Shown piece after piece: positions 35,976 through 44,867 of a stretch of DNA of 64,000 nucleotides. Made by a program: the position numbers and the translations under genes. Source of the DNA: Candidatus Opimibacter skivensis (GTDB lineage Bacteria; Bacteroidota; Bacteroidia; Chitinophagales; Saprospiraceae); NCBI GenBank assembly GCA_016722045.1, contig JADKGY010000001.1, positions 1,240,001 through 1,304,000 of the forward strand, given 5' to 3'. Each line of letters begins with the position of its first letter. Position 1 is the stretch's first letter. The notes beneath the pieces are model-generated. The model saw only the letters and a list, made by a program, of their open reading frames with translations, did no database searches and was not told the origin of the DNA.

Positions 35976-36156
35976 TTTATGAAGTTTTGATATTTCTGAT
36001 TCGGGATCCGGATTTAAACGCAGGCAATCTATTTACAGCAATCCTTTTTAAAAAAATTGCGAAATGCTTTCCAGAATGCTTTTAGGATGGCCATGGCAAG
36101 ATTATGCGTATTTAAGAAACGTTACTTGCAGTCAGGTGATTGCCATAGAAAGATCG

Positions 36157-37311
36157 TTATAATTTTTCTTTATTTTTTTCCAAATCCATTCCACACTTTG
36201 GGCAATTACCTGGCTGTGAAGAACTGACCTCCGGGTGCATCGGACAGGAATAATCGGCTGTTCCATTTTCGTCTTTGGCCAAACTTTTAACAGCAAAAAA
36301 CCTATAGGACAAACCTATTGTAGTCTGGAATTGCGATCCGGCCTGTGTATAATATTCTGAGGTATTGAGGTACTGGTATACCGGAAAATCAGAGGATACG
36401 AAGACAGAGAATTTTCCTTTGGTGTAACTGATCTGAGGTGTGATAAAAACCTTTTTATAGCCAGTGGCTTCCGGATAGTAGTTGGTGGGTTTACCGAAAA
36501 GAAAAACGCTTTCATTGATCTTCATTGGCTGTACCTGCTCATAACGTGCCTGTAAGGTCAACCCCAGATGATCGAAGAGTGCCTTGGACGCGAAGATCGC
36601 AACACTTGCATAGTTACCTAATTTTTCTCCGTTGGGATTATACCCTTTCATTACATAAAATATACTGCTAAAGATGGAGAACTTCTGTTTTGTAAATCCA
36701 TGAGAAAGGAATGTGTAAAAAATAGCATCCGGTGCACCTGAAGATAATTGCACTGAGGTAGGATTTGTGACATAAAATGTCTGGCCTGAAAAGGGTTCAA
36801 TATTGGCCGTAGAATCCCTGTAGCCGCCGAGTGGAATTTTGTATCCAAGGCCCAATGTGATTTCGTCATGATGTTTCTCACCAAAACGGTTAAGGATATC
36901 ATATCGTGGAAAAAGGATCAGGTCGCCGATTCCTTTTGATTTGTAAGTGGTCATCGGGTTGGCATCCAAACCGGTTTCTTTTTTCTCAAAATAATACCCT
37001 GTTTCAACAGAGAATGTCAAATTTTTTGTAACCCCATATCCGATTTTAAAATATTGATAATTGCTGTTGAAACCATCAAAAGTCCTTTCCGTGTTGGCAG
37101 CTACTATATTTCTCTTGAAAAATTTTGTCGTATTGATGAATTGGAAGTTGGTACTTAGTTCTACCTGTCGTTCTTGTAAAACGCCTTGGGATGCACCACC
37201 GGCAATCGTGCATCCACTGCCTCCCGCACAACATTGGGCCTTCAAAAGACCAGGCAAAAGCACCAGACAATAAATGCTAAAATATAATGCAATGCTCCTG
37301 AATTGTCTCAT
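36157..37311 (-). CDS. Outer-membrane barrel with C-terminal heavy-metal-binding domain
   Basis: 384 residues. The signal peptide ends LLKAQ, followed by CCAGGSGCTIAGG, a Cys-rich mature N-terminus. The middle is a beta-barrel with repeated aromatic-ended strands (FSVETGYYF, ITLGLGYKIPLGG). The last about 30 residues, ADYSCPMHPEVSSSQPGNCPKCGMDLEK, are a complete YxCPMHPEV...CPxCGM heavy-metal-binding domain of the type found on copper ATPases and CusB proteins. Fusion of this metal-binding tail to a barrel places metal binding at the outer membrane. It is the first gene of the metal cluster. Confidence 0.8.
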   Translation of the reverse strand: MRQFRSIALYFSIYCLVLLPGLLKAQCCAGGSGCTIAGGASQGVLQERQVELSTNFQFINTTKFFKRNIVAANTERTFDGFNSNYQYFKIGYGVTKNLTFSVETGYYFEKKETGLDANPMTTYKSKGIGDLILFPRYDILNRFGEKHHDEITLGLGYKIPLGGYRDSTANIEPFSGQTFYVTNPTSVQLSSGAPDAIFYTFLSHGFTKQKFSIFSSIFYVMKGYNPNGEKLGNYASVAIFASKALFDHLGLTLQARYEQVQPMKINESVFLFGKPTNYYPEATGYKKVFITPQISYTKGKFSVFVSSDFPVYQYLNTSEYYTQAGSQFQTTIGLSYRFFAVKSLAKDENGTADYSCPMHPEVSSSQPGNCPKCGMDLEKNKEKL

Positions 37312-37386
37312 CTGACTATGTATTGATTTAAAAGAACGGCCAGCATTTATACAATGATGGCCGCTTAATCTGTCTTACAAAAAGAA

Positions 37387-38157
37387 TTACTGAGTAACTA
37401 CAAGATTGAGAATCCTACTTTTATTTCCTTCAGATAATTTCACAAAGTATGTTCCGGCCCTGTAAGCTGAAACATTGATGGGCATATTGTTCTCTCCGGA
37501 TGCAAGTCTTCCACTATAGATATGATTTATCAATTCACCCTGTATATTGAAAAGATCAATGTTGATCTCAGCATCCTTCGTGAGGTTGAATTTAATATCA
37601 GCTGATGTTGAAGCAGGATTTGGAATTAAATTGAATGCTGAAACGACTCCATCAATATCATGAATACCCGTAGTCGTCAATGCGACATCAATTGCACCTT
37701 GAAGACTGGATGCATTGACTGTATAGTTGGCATTATATAGAACTGCATGATCCGCACCACCTAACACAACAATTTTAGGCATACCGGTCGTACCATAATC
37801 AGTCATATTGATTGAAGCATTTGAAAATCGTGCAGCCCGGGAAAGGCCATGGGCGTCCGCCCAGCTATTTAAGGACGAACAAACTGTATTGGCATAATCA
37901 TCACAAAGATACATGATGACCTTACCCGGATAGGTTGATCCATAACTTTGAACAACGTTGTACGTAGTCAATGCCCCACTAACACACGCACTGCAGGGCA
38001 TCACCCAGCATATCACGACTACCTTTCCTGAATCGAGATCAGAAAATAAATCATGCGAAATTCCACTGCAATCAGTAGCCGTAAAGTTGATAGCCGTTTG
38101 AGCGACGCTAAGTGCAACAAACGATGACAATAAAATGGTGAAGAATTGCTTTTTCAT
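37387..38157 (-). CDS. T9SS-exported thioredoxin-like protein
   Basis: 256 residues: signal peptide (MKKQFFTILLSSFVALSVAQ), a thioredoxin/AhpC-like domain with a CWVMPCSACVSG cysteine cluster about 50 residues in, and a C-terminal type-A T9SS sorting domain (FNLIPNPASTSADIKFNL ... GTYFVKLSEGNKSRILNLVV). It should be secreted to the cell surface or medium. Its place between the metal-binding barrel and the multicopper oxidase suggests a redox or metal-delivery job. The 75-bp gap to the barrel gene is consistent with co-transcription. Confidence 0.8.
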   Translation of the reverse strand: MKKQFFTILLSSFVALSVAQTAINFTATDCSGISHDLFSDLDSGKVVVICWVMPCSACVSGALTTYNVVQSYGSTYPGKVIMYLCDDYANTVCSSLNSWADAHGLSRAARFSNASINMTDYGTTGMPKIVVLGGADHAVLYNANYTVNASSLQGAIDVALTTTGIHDIDGVVSAFNLIPNPASTSADIKFNLTKDAEINIDLFNIQGELINHIYSGRLASGENNMPINVSAYRAGTYFVKLSEGNKSRILNLVVTQ

Positions 38158-38249
38158 TTCTTAATTTTCAGAGCTATTAACTTATCCCATAATTCACTGT
38201 AAAAATAGGCATTAATCCTCAGTCTTTCATAGGGCGTTTTTCCAGTTGA

Positions 38250-40766
38250 TTAATAGGTGATTGTAAAGCCTGCTCCCCACCCCATATCACTATCATAGTG
38301 AGTCGATAAACTGAAATATTTTGAGACAACATATCTCAGACCTACAGCATATTCTTTATCCGTGTTTGCCATTAAATTGAGACGCAACCGGCTGGTAACA
38401 GGTATATCCTCTCTTCCCAACTGAAACCGAAACTTTCCATCTGTATCCACTCGTCCATCTGCTACAATCAGCATAGGTAACGTATATTCCACACCAAGGA
38501 CAAAGGCTTTCCTGTCATTTTTATTACTGACCTGACCAAAATAATTTTTTTCAACTTCCTCTACTTTTCGATAATGGTAATCGAATCCGACATACGGATA
38601 TAGCCATTGCATTTTTCCAAGGTATTTTCCAAGATTGATTTCATTTTCATAGCCATGTTCATCATGATAGCCGAGATGCCACATGGTGGCCAATTTCCAT
38701 CGGGTATTGGCGAGCATAGCTTCTCCATCGCTGCCATTACTTTCGATACCCACTTTTGCCATAGCATGAAATTGCCTGTCGTCATTATACAATTTGCGTA
38801 AAGACTTAACCGGATCAGGGAGTTCCGGATTAGGAGGAGAATTTTCATAACTGAATACTCTGCCCATACCGCTCATCATGTGATAAAGAATATGACAATG
38901 AAAAAACCAGTCGCCACTTTCCGTAGCTGCAAACTCAAGCGTATCAGTTTCCATCGGCATGATATCCACTACATTTTTTAGCGGTGCATAATCTCCCTGT
39001 CCATTCAACAAGCGAAAATAGTGTCCGTGCAAGTGCATCGGATGCCGCATCATCGTATTGTTCGTCATGATGATCCGGATATTTTCACCCTTGCGGATCA
39101 ATATTTTATCAGCCTCGGAGACTGTTTTGTTATTGATGCTCCATACAAAACGATTCATGTTGCCTGTTAATTCAAAATGCAATTCTTTCAAGATCCCTTT
39201 TGGTAAAGTTGTATTTTTTGGCGAGCGCAACATTGAATAATCCAGTGTGACGATATCACCGGAACTCATATCCATACCCTGCATTTCATCCGCATTCATC
39301 TCCTGCTGATCAGTATGATGCATAGTGTGATCTTTACTCTTTTCCTTTTTCAATTCAGGTTCACCGGATATTTCAGGATACATGACATTGTTCATATCCA
39401 TAGTTTGATTACTCATATTCATACCCATATCATCGAGATCGCCATTGAGCTTCATCATCCCATTCATCATCTTCATGCCCTCAAAATATTTCAGTTTGGG
39501 CAATGGGGTTGCAGGCATGAGCATTCCACTACCGAGCCAAAGAGAAGTAGATTTAGTCCTGTCTTCAGATGTGGCCAGGAATTGATAGCTCATATCTTCA
39601 GGGATGGTGACGATGATATCGTAGGTTTCTGAAACGGCAATGATCAACCGGTCTACTTCGACAGGTTCTACATCTTCTCCATCATTGGCTACGACAGTTA
39701 TTTTTCCACCGGACCATTTCAACCAGAAATAAGTTGCGGCGCTTCCATTGACAACACGAAGTTTCACCTTATCGCCTTTTCGATATTGTGGTTGTTCTGA
39801 TTGTGTTTTTCCATTGGTGAAAAACCTGTCAAAAGCTACATCACTGACATCCATAGCGAGCATTCGTTTCCATTCATTATTGATCTTAGTTCCGAGATAT
39901 CCTTCTTTGATGGCCTGCCCATAATTTTGTGTGCTGCCCTTTCTTATGGCATACCAGTCGGTAGCATTGTGCAGACTCCGATGCACCTGCTTTGGATTTT
40001 CATCGACCCAATCACTCAATACGACAGGATACTGATTCATCACCGGTTCATTTTTTTTGTAAATGATCAATGCGCCATACATGCCACTCTGTTCCTGGAG
40101 TTCAGTATGAGAGTGATACCAGTATGTACCGTTTTGGACTATTGGAAATTCAAACAAATGTACTTCTCCGGGCTTGATAGGAGCAGTGGTTAAATTAGGT
40201 ACGCCATCAAATCGATTGGGCAATATGATGCCATGCCAATGAATAGATGTCGTTGCTTTCTTTAACATGTTGTGTACATATATTTCGGCTGTATCCCCTT
40301 CTGTGAAATACAATGTGGGAGCAGGGATAGATCCATTGATGGCAATGGCGTGCCTGGGTTTCCCTGTATAATTGACAGTGGTGTCGGCGACATAAAGATG
40401 ATATAGAACACGTTTTCCTATCGAATTGTGTGATGCCTGTTGCGCATTGACATGAATAAAATTTATAGTAAAGAGTACAATGGTGAAGAGTCGAATGATC
40501 TGGGGATGCATCGGACAAATGTATTTTTTATAACTACTGCCTGAAAGAGCTAATTCACCACTTGCTTTCTCATTATGCATATGATGCGAATCTAACTTGT
40601 AATGTGCATGCTCATCCTCTTCCTTAAGATCAGGAAGTTTTTCTTCCATTGAAGCTAGAGGAGCAAGATTCTTTCCGCACTTTGCATTATTCCCTGGTTT
40701 ATCCTGAATGATTTCAGGATGCATTTGGCAGGTGTATTCCGTGTCGGTGTTATTTTGTGTTTCCAA
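38250..40766 (-). CDS. CopA-CopB fusion multicopper oxidase with degenerate N-terminal metal domains
   Basis: 838 residues as read. Residues 130-640 are a three-cupredoxin multicopper oxidase with copper ligands in HWHGIILP, WYHSHTE, HPMHLHGHYF and WFFHCHILYHMMSGM, plus a Met-rich segment (MKMMNGMMKLNGDLDDMGM) as in CopA/PcoA. Residues about 665-838 are a CopB-type outer-membrane domain (GYHDEHGYENEINLG ... GVEYTLPMLIVADGR). The first 85 residues hold one degenerate heavy-metal-binding domain (YTCQMHPEI with GNNAKCGKNL) and the start of a second (KKYICPMHPQI) that runs straight into a signal peptide (IIRLFTIVLFTINFIHVNAQ). A start at the internal ATG 40511 gives a normal exported protein of 753 residues. 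Confidence 0.88.
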   Translation of the reverse strand: METQNNTDTEYTCQMHPEIIQDKPGNNAKCGKNLAPLASMEEKLPDLKEEDEHAHYKLDSHHMHNEKASGELALSGSSYKKYICPMHPQIIRLFTIVLFTINFIHVNAQQASHNSIGKRVLYHLYVADTTVNYTGKPRHAIAINGSIPAPTLYFTEGDTAEIYVHNMLKKATTSIHWHGIILPNRFDGVPNLTTAPIKPGEVHLFEFPIVQNGTYWYHSHTELQEQSGMYGALIIYKKNEPVMNQYPVVLSDWVDENPKQVHRSLHNATDWYAIRKGSTQNYGQAIKEGYLGTKINNEWKRMLAMDVSDVAFDRFFTNGKTQSEQPQYRKGDKVKLRVVNGSAATYFWLKWSGGKITVVANDGEDVEPVEVDRLIIAVSETYDIIVTIPEDMSYQFLATSEDRTKSTSLWLGSGMLMPATPLPKLKYFEGMKMMNGMMKLNGDLDDMGMNMSNQTMDMNNVMYPEISGEPELKKEKSKDHTMHHTDQQEMNADEMQGMDMSSGDIVTLDYSMLRSPKNTTLPKGILKELHFELTGNMNRFVWSINNKTVSEADKILIRKGENIRIIMTNNTMMRHPMHLHGHYFRLLNGQGDYAPLKNVVDIMPMETDTLEFAATESGDWFFHCHILYHMMSGMGRVFSYENSPPNPELPDPVKSLRKLYNDDRQFHAMAKVGIESNGSDGEAMLANTRWKLATMWHLGYHDEHGYENEINLGKYLGKMQWLYPYVGFDYHYRKVEEVEKNYFGQVSNKNDRKAFVLGVEYTLPMLIVADGRVDTDGKFRFQLGREDIPVTSRLRLNLMANTDKEYAVGLRYVVSKYFSLSTHYDSDMGWGAGFTITY

Positions 40767-40830
40767 TAGCCCACATTTTAATTAAACACTTAGAAAATCT
40801 CAGACGCAAAATGACAAATCAAAAAGAGGA

Positions 40831-41349
40831 TTATGGCTTGCCCTTAATTGTCTCCTTTGTACTTCCACAAGTCATCATCTTTTTTCCGAAATATGGATTG
40901 GCGATAGCTTGTTTTTCACTTACCCAATAAGCTCCTTTACCATCATTGGCCATCGGACAAAATTGGTAATACAGATCATCCTTATTGATCTTGATCACTT
41001 TGATCATTTTATAAAAATTGGCAGACAATTTTATAAAATGCTCACGCTGATGTTCCAGTTCGTCGGTACCTTTTATATGCTCCGTGTCATAACTTAACTT
41101 TTCCTGATACTCCATCCAAACTCTGTGATCGATATCAGATAGTTTTTCCATTGGAACAGCATTAATAGCAGTGTACAATGTTTTAGCTGCAGAGCGCACA
41201 TTGGCACCGTTATCTTTTGTAAGTGCATTTTTAACATCCAGGTATGAAGTGATTACAGCTTGTAGTGATGTATCTGTAGTCGTCTGAGCAACTATTTTGG
41301 AGCTAAATGTGCTCGCCAGAATGGCAACCATTAGAATTGTCTTTTTCAA
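40831..41349 (-). CDS. DUF3347 secreted protein
   Basis: 172 residues with a signal peptide (MKKTILMVAILASTFSSKIVAQ). The body is a four-helix-like DUF3347 domain (YLDVKNALTKDNGANVRSAA ... LSDIDHRVWMEY) ending in the conserved YYQFCPMANDGKGAYWVSE...NPYFGKKMMTCG segment, whose Cys/Met residues suggest metal binding. In Bacteroidota this domain accompanies CusB-type copper efflux proteins. It is 64 bp upstream of the multicopper oxidase on the same strand. Confidence 0.85.
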   Translation of the reverse strand: MKKTILMVAILASTFSSKIVAQTTTDTSLQAVITSYLDVKNALTKDNGANVRSAAKTLYTAINAVPMEKLSDIDHRVWMEYQEKLSYDTEHIKGTDELEHQREHFIKLSANFYKMIKVIKINKDDLYYQFCPMANDGKGAYWVSEKQAIANPYFGKKMMTCGSTKETIKGKP

Positions 41350-41456
41350 GTTGAATTTAGTTTAAGCGTTTAAAGAAATTTATCGATCGATGCGGTCAGG
41401 GATAACAACATCAATTATTCCATTACCCGGGCGGCAATGAATTCATACGCTTAAAA

Positions 41457-41858
41457 TCAGATCTGAAAACTCTGTATAAAAATCCGGATGTCCGCTATAG
41501 GTGGTGGCGGATGGTAATTATTGAAGGCTACGGGATTTCGCCCGGCTACATTTTCAATTGTAAAGAGTAAAGTTGGAATCTCTACTGCTAATGTTGGAAA
41601 TACATTTAAGATCTCAACATTCTTTCCAGAAGAAAACTGGCCTGCTGCATTGAAAAAGCAAAGATGATAATCCTGGCAATCTCCGGCTTTGCCATTTGAT
41701 TTTGTTTTGTGGCTATATGAAGATTTATGACTTTGGCCATTCATTTCACTACAACTTCCGGAAAACACAGCACACCAGGCTGAACAGACGTGCATATAGA
41801 GAATCACCCCAAGCAGAAGATGGGTTGTTCCCTTTAATATAATATTATGTCTACTCAT
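41457..41858 (-). CDS. Small Cys/His secreted protein of metal cluster
   Basis: 133 residues from the ATG at 41858 (MSRHNIILKGTTHLLLGVILYMH), chosen because it gives a hydrophobic signal; a longer start at 41933 puts charged residues in front. Six Cys and several His are clustered after the signal (VCSAWCAVFSGSC and DCQDYHLCFF), and it ends NNYHPPPPIADIRIFIQSFQ. I do not know a named family. Its position at the head of the minus-strand metal genes suggests metal binding or sensing. Confidence 0.6.
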   Translation of the reverse strand: MSRHNIILKGTTHLLLGVILYMHVCSAWCAVFSGSCSEMNGQSHKSSYSHKTKSNGKAGDCQDYHLCFFNAAGQFSSGKNVEILNVFPTLAVEIPTLLFTIENVAGRNPVAFNNYHPPPPIADIRIFIQSFQI

Positions 41859-42076
41859 TGATATTGCCAAAATAAGACCTTTAGAACCAACCTGAAAATG
41901 ATGCGCGTCATCTTCGTACTTGATTCTATACAATTCAAATACATTTTATCTCAAAATGTTTAAAATCAATCAATTAACCCTGATGAGTCAATAAATAATT
42001 CACTATTTTTAATACGATCTTGTTTAAAGAATTGAATGGGACCTGCTTAATGCTTCTTCGCCTTAATCCGGCTTTC

Positions 42077-42979
42077 ATGTTGATAAAACTTTACTTCAGC
42101 CTTGCTTTATTCTCTCTTTCAGCCCCTACTATTGGACAAATCATGCAGATTAAAAACGAAGTAGCGGAAACACCAAGAGAAATTAGTTTTCTGGATTCTA
42201 CTTTTGTTTGGACAGAGAATCATCTGTATTGCTGCGCTGGAGGTAGCCAAAGTTTCAAATATACTTTTGACTCACAACCAACTATGTTAGCCGGGAAAAC
42301 CTATTTTGAATTATTGCAGGCAGAAGAAGAGAATTCCGAAGAGTGGGGGAATACAGGAAACTATATCCGTTCAGAAAATAATGTTGTTTACCTATACCAG
42401 TCACCTAATGAAGTTGAATTATACAACTTTAACCTGATGATAGGAGATACTTTTCAATATGCATTACCAGAGATAGTAGACAGTATTAATAACATTATTT
42501 TATTGAATGGCGAAATAAGAAAACAATGGAAGCTCCGGTGCATTTATGATGATCCGGAAACTGCAATTTATTCAGAATGGATTCAGGGAATCGGAAATGT
42601 AAACGGATTGTTTGCTGTCAATGACGCGACTAATTGCTCTGCAGATGGAGATGGATCAGATATCGTGTGCATGTACAGGAACGATACATTGATCTATGAT
42701 GATCCGTTGATTGATGGCTGCTGGTTCTTGCCGACTACAACACAAGAAGTAAAACAGGATTTTATAGTTTTTGCACCAAATCCAACTACTGATTTTATTA
42801 ATATCTTAGGCTTGAAAGAGGATAAAGTCAATATCCGGATCTACAACGTTATGGGCCAGCAGGTTTGCGGGATTGATAAAAAAAGCATTGACGTTCGTGA
42901 CTTTTCACCCGGCTATTATTATGCTTTCATTTTGTTTAATGACAGGCACAGTGTCCTCCAGGGATTTATTAAATATTAA
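42077..42979 (+). CDS. T9SS type-A secreted protein, unknown
   Basis: 300 residues from the ATG at 42077 (MLIKLYFSLALFSLSAPTIGQ signal peptide); ATG 42050 is also possible. The mature domain has a LYCCAGGSQSFKYTF motif with a vicinal Cys pair and no family that I recognise. The end (FAPNPTTDFINILGLKEDKVNIRIYNVMGQQ ... LQGFIKY) is a type-A T9SS sorting domain. It starts the plus-strand arm of the metal cluster, divergent from the small Cys/His gene. Confidence 0.75.
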   Translation: MLIKLYFSLALFSLSAPTIGQIMQIKNEVAETPREISFLDSTFVWTENHLYCCAGGSQSFKYTFDSQPTMLAGKTYFELLQAEEENSEEWGNTGNYIRSENNVVYLYQSPNEVELYNFNLMIGDTFQYALPEIVDSINNIILLNGEIRKQWKLRCIYDDPETAIYSEWIQGIGNVNGLFAVNDATNCSADGDGSDIVCMYRNDTLIYDDPLIDGCWFLPTTTQEVKQDFIVFAPNPTTDFINILGLKEDKVNIRIYNVMGQQVCGIDKKSIDVRDFSPGYYYAFILFNDRHSVLQGFIKY

Positions 42980-43227
42980 CAGAATTCCTTTTAAACCGCT
43001 TTAAGACCAAAATTTCCTTTTCCATCTACTTTCTAGTCCGTTTCGTTTAAATAGAACGTTAAATAAGGCCCAACTTCAACTTTTAAGCATTTCTATGATT
43101 ATTTTTGTTTCTGTCATGTTTAAATTCTAATGGGAAGAAGAAAGGTTTTCCCGTTTAAATAAACATTACCATCCTCATGGTTTTGAAATGTACAAAGAGG
43201 ATTTATCGTTGAAATTAAACTAAATAG

Positions 43228-43235
43228 TACCTTTG
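43228..43235 (+). promoter_or_regulatory. Bacteroidota -7 box for the plus-strand metal operon
   Basis: TACCTTTG matches TAnnTTTG and lies 18 bp before the TTG start of the small Cys gene. A TTG at 43209-43211 is a possible -33 element with a slightly short 16-bp spacer. Confidence 0.45.
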
Positions 43236-43253
43236 AAACAGAAATAAATTAGA

Positions 43254-43622
43254 TTGAAACTCCTATTCTCCATATTTCTTTCATCTGTCATTCTGCTTCA
43301 GTCCTTTAGCAGCCTGATCATCCTGGGAGGCTATGAGCTCAATAAAGACTACATCACCAGAATATTTTGCAAGAATAAAGACAAACCCGTTCTGCATTGC
43401 AATGGAAAATGTTACCTGGAGAATCAACTTACAGAACATCAAAAAAAAGAACAGTCTCCTACTTCTAAAGCAAAAGAGAAACACGAAATCCTCCAGTTTT
43501 GTGAAAAGCAATTTGCCTTTCAATTTATATCTTTTGCCTGTACTTCAGTGCATCATTCTCAGTATGTAAATATGCCATACGATGAAATTAGTTTATCTAT
43601 TTTTCATCCACCATCCTGCTGA
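43254..43622 (+). CDS. Small secreted Cys protein (HCNGKCYL family)
   Basis: 122 residues from a TTG start; no in-frame ATG gives a signal peptide. Signal segment LLFSIFLSSVILLQSFSSLIIL, then YELNKDYITRIFCKNKDKPVLHCNGKCYLENQL and an end IFHPPSC. I recognise this as a recurrent but unnamed Bacteroidota small protein whose CNGKC motif and Cys-rich end suggest metal binding. It begins the plus-strand run of four genes leading to the MbnP-like gene. Confidence 0.65.
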   Translation: MKLLFSIFLSSVILLQSFSSLIILGGYELNKDYITRIFCKNKDKPVLHCNGKCYLENQLTEHQKKEQSPTSKAKEKHEILQFCEKQFAFQFISFACTSVHHSQYVNMPYDEISLSIFHPPSC

Positions 43623-43786
43623 TTTATTTTTCGTTACCACTCACAACCTGTTTATCTGATATAATTCATTAGCGGCAAATGCCTGAACTCCTTATATAGG
43701 CGTTCCAACACTTCCGCTTAATTACACAGAGATCAGGGGTAACACGAATGAAATTTTCAGGTTTAAAGCATATTACACAACATTCA

Positions 43787-44821
43787 ATGAAAACAAAGTA
43801 TTATATAGCTATAATGTTATCCTTCATCAAATATCAAATCGTGATCAGTCAGGGCATATTAAGTCCGGCAGGTGTAATGATCAGCCACGCGCATTCAAAA
43901 GGCGGTGTGATGCTATCTTACAATTACATGAGCATGACGATGAAAGGTAACAGGTCAGGATCTACACAAGTAAGTGATGAAGCCGTTTGGAATAATTATA
44001 TTTTCGCACCTCAGGATATGCACATGAATATGCATATGCTCATGGGCATGTATGGTCTCACAGACCGGCTTACACTTATGGGAATGACTGATTACATTAC
44101 GTCAACGATGACGCTGACATTACCACCGGGAACTGTTTTAAACCACCACCATGGCGACAGTTCGCTAGTCATGTCAGGCGAATCTATGCATACACATGCG
44201 ACCTCAGGATTTGGAGATATAAAATTGTGGGCCGTTTATAAATTGCTTAGTGATGAGAGGTCTTCACTTGTATTCAGTGCAGGAATAAATATTCCAACCG
44301 GAAAATTTGATATTGATGCCGGCGAACATGCAGTCTTTGAAGGCGAACGTCATCCTTATATGATGCAATTAGGGACAGGCTCACTGGACTTCATGCCTGG
44401 AATTACATACATGAAGCATAGTGATAAATTCACATGGAGTGCACAGGCACTGGCTACGATCAGATCTTTTTACAATTCTATCGGCTACCATTATGGAAGT
44501 GATGTCACTGTCAATGTTTGGACTTCTTACCTTATCACTTCCTTCATGAGTGTATCTGCCCGGCTAGAAAGTTTCACAGGAGGGAGAATCCAGGGAAGTG
44601 ATCCAAACGTATATCCGGTCATAGAACCTGATGCAAATCCCGGTAGTTATGGAGGCCAAAAGGTAAATGGATATTTAGGTACTAACTTCTATATCGACAA
44701 AAGCTTCCTCAGTAATAGTAAAGTTGCCATTGAAGTCGGGATACCCATATATCAAAACCTGAATGGTACACAACTTGCTCATCAATACACATTAAATGCG
44801 GGCATCACTAAAACATTTTGA
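43787..44821 (+). CDS. Met/His-rich outer-membrane protein
   Basis: 344 residues from the ATG at 43787 (MKTKYYIAIMLSFIKYQIVISQG); ATG 43748 adds 13 residues. The mature protein starts with GVMISHAHSKGGVMLSYNYMSMTMKGN and carries DMHMNMHMLMGMYG and NHHHGDSS, i.e. dense Met and His that could bind Cu(I)/Cu(II). Alternating strands and the final aromatic (ITKTF) fit a transporter-like beta-barrel. The 3' end precedes the MbnP-like start by 46 bp. Confidence 0.78.
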   Translation: MKTKYYIAIMLSFIKYQIVISQGILSPAGVMISHAHSKGGVMLSYNYMSMTMKGNRSGSTQVSDEAVWNNYIFAPQDMHMNMHMLMGMYGLTDRLTLMGMTDYITSTMTLTLPPGTVLNHHHGDSSLVMSGESMHTHATSGFGDIKLWAVYKLLSDERSSLVFSAGINIPTGKFDIDAGEHAVFEGERHPYMMQLGTGSLDFMPGITYMKHSDKFTWSAQALATIRSFYNSIGYHYGSDVTVNVWTSYLITSFMSVSARLESFTGGRIQGSDPNVYPVIEPDANPGSYGGQKVNGYLGTNFYIDKSFLSNSKVAIEVGIPIYQNLNGTQLAHQYTLNAGITKTF

Positions 44822-44867
44822 TGAATGTATTCGAAACATTAATTTCAAATCATTAATAAAAATAAAA

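Noticed and set aside
40505..40521. TACATTTG promoter match directly before the internal ATG of the multicopper oxidase
   Set aside because: The bases are simply the codons for Tyr-Ile-Cys of the CPMHP motif and would leave almost no leader; kept only as a start-site question.
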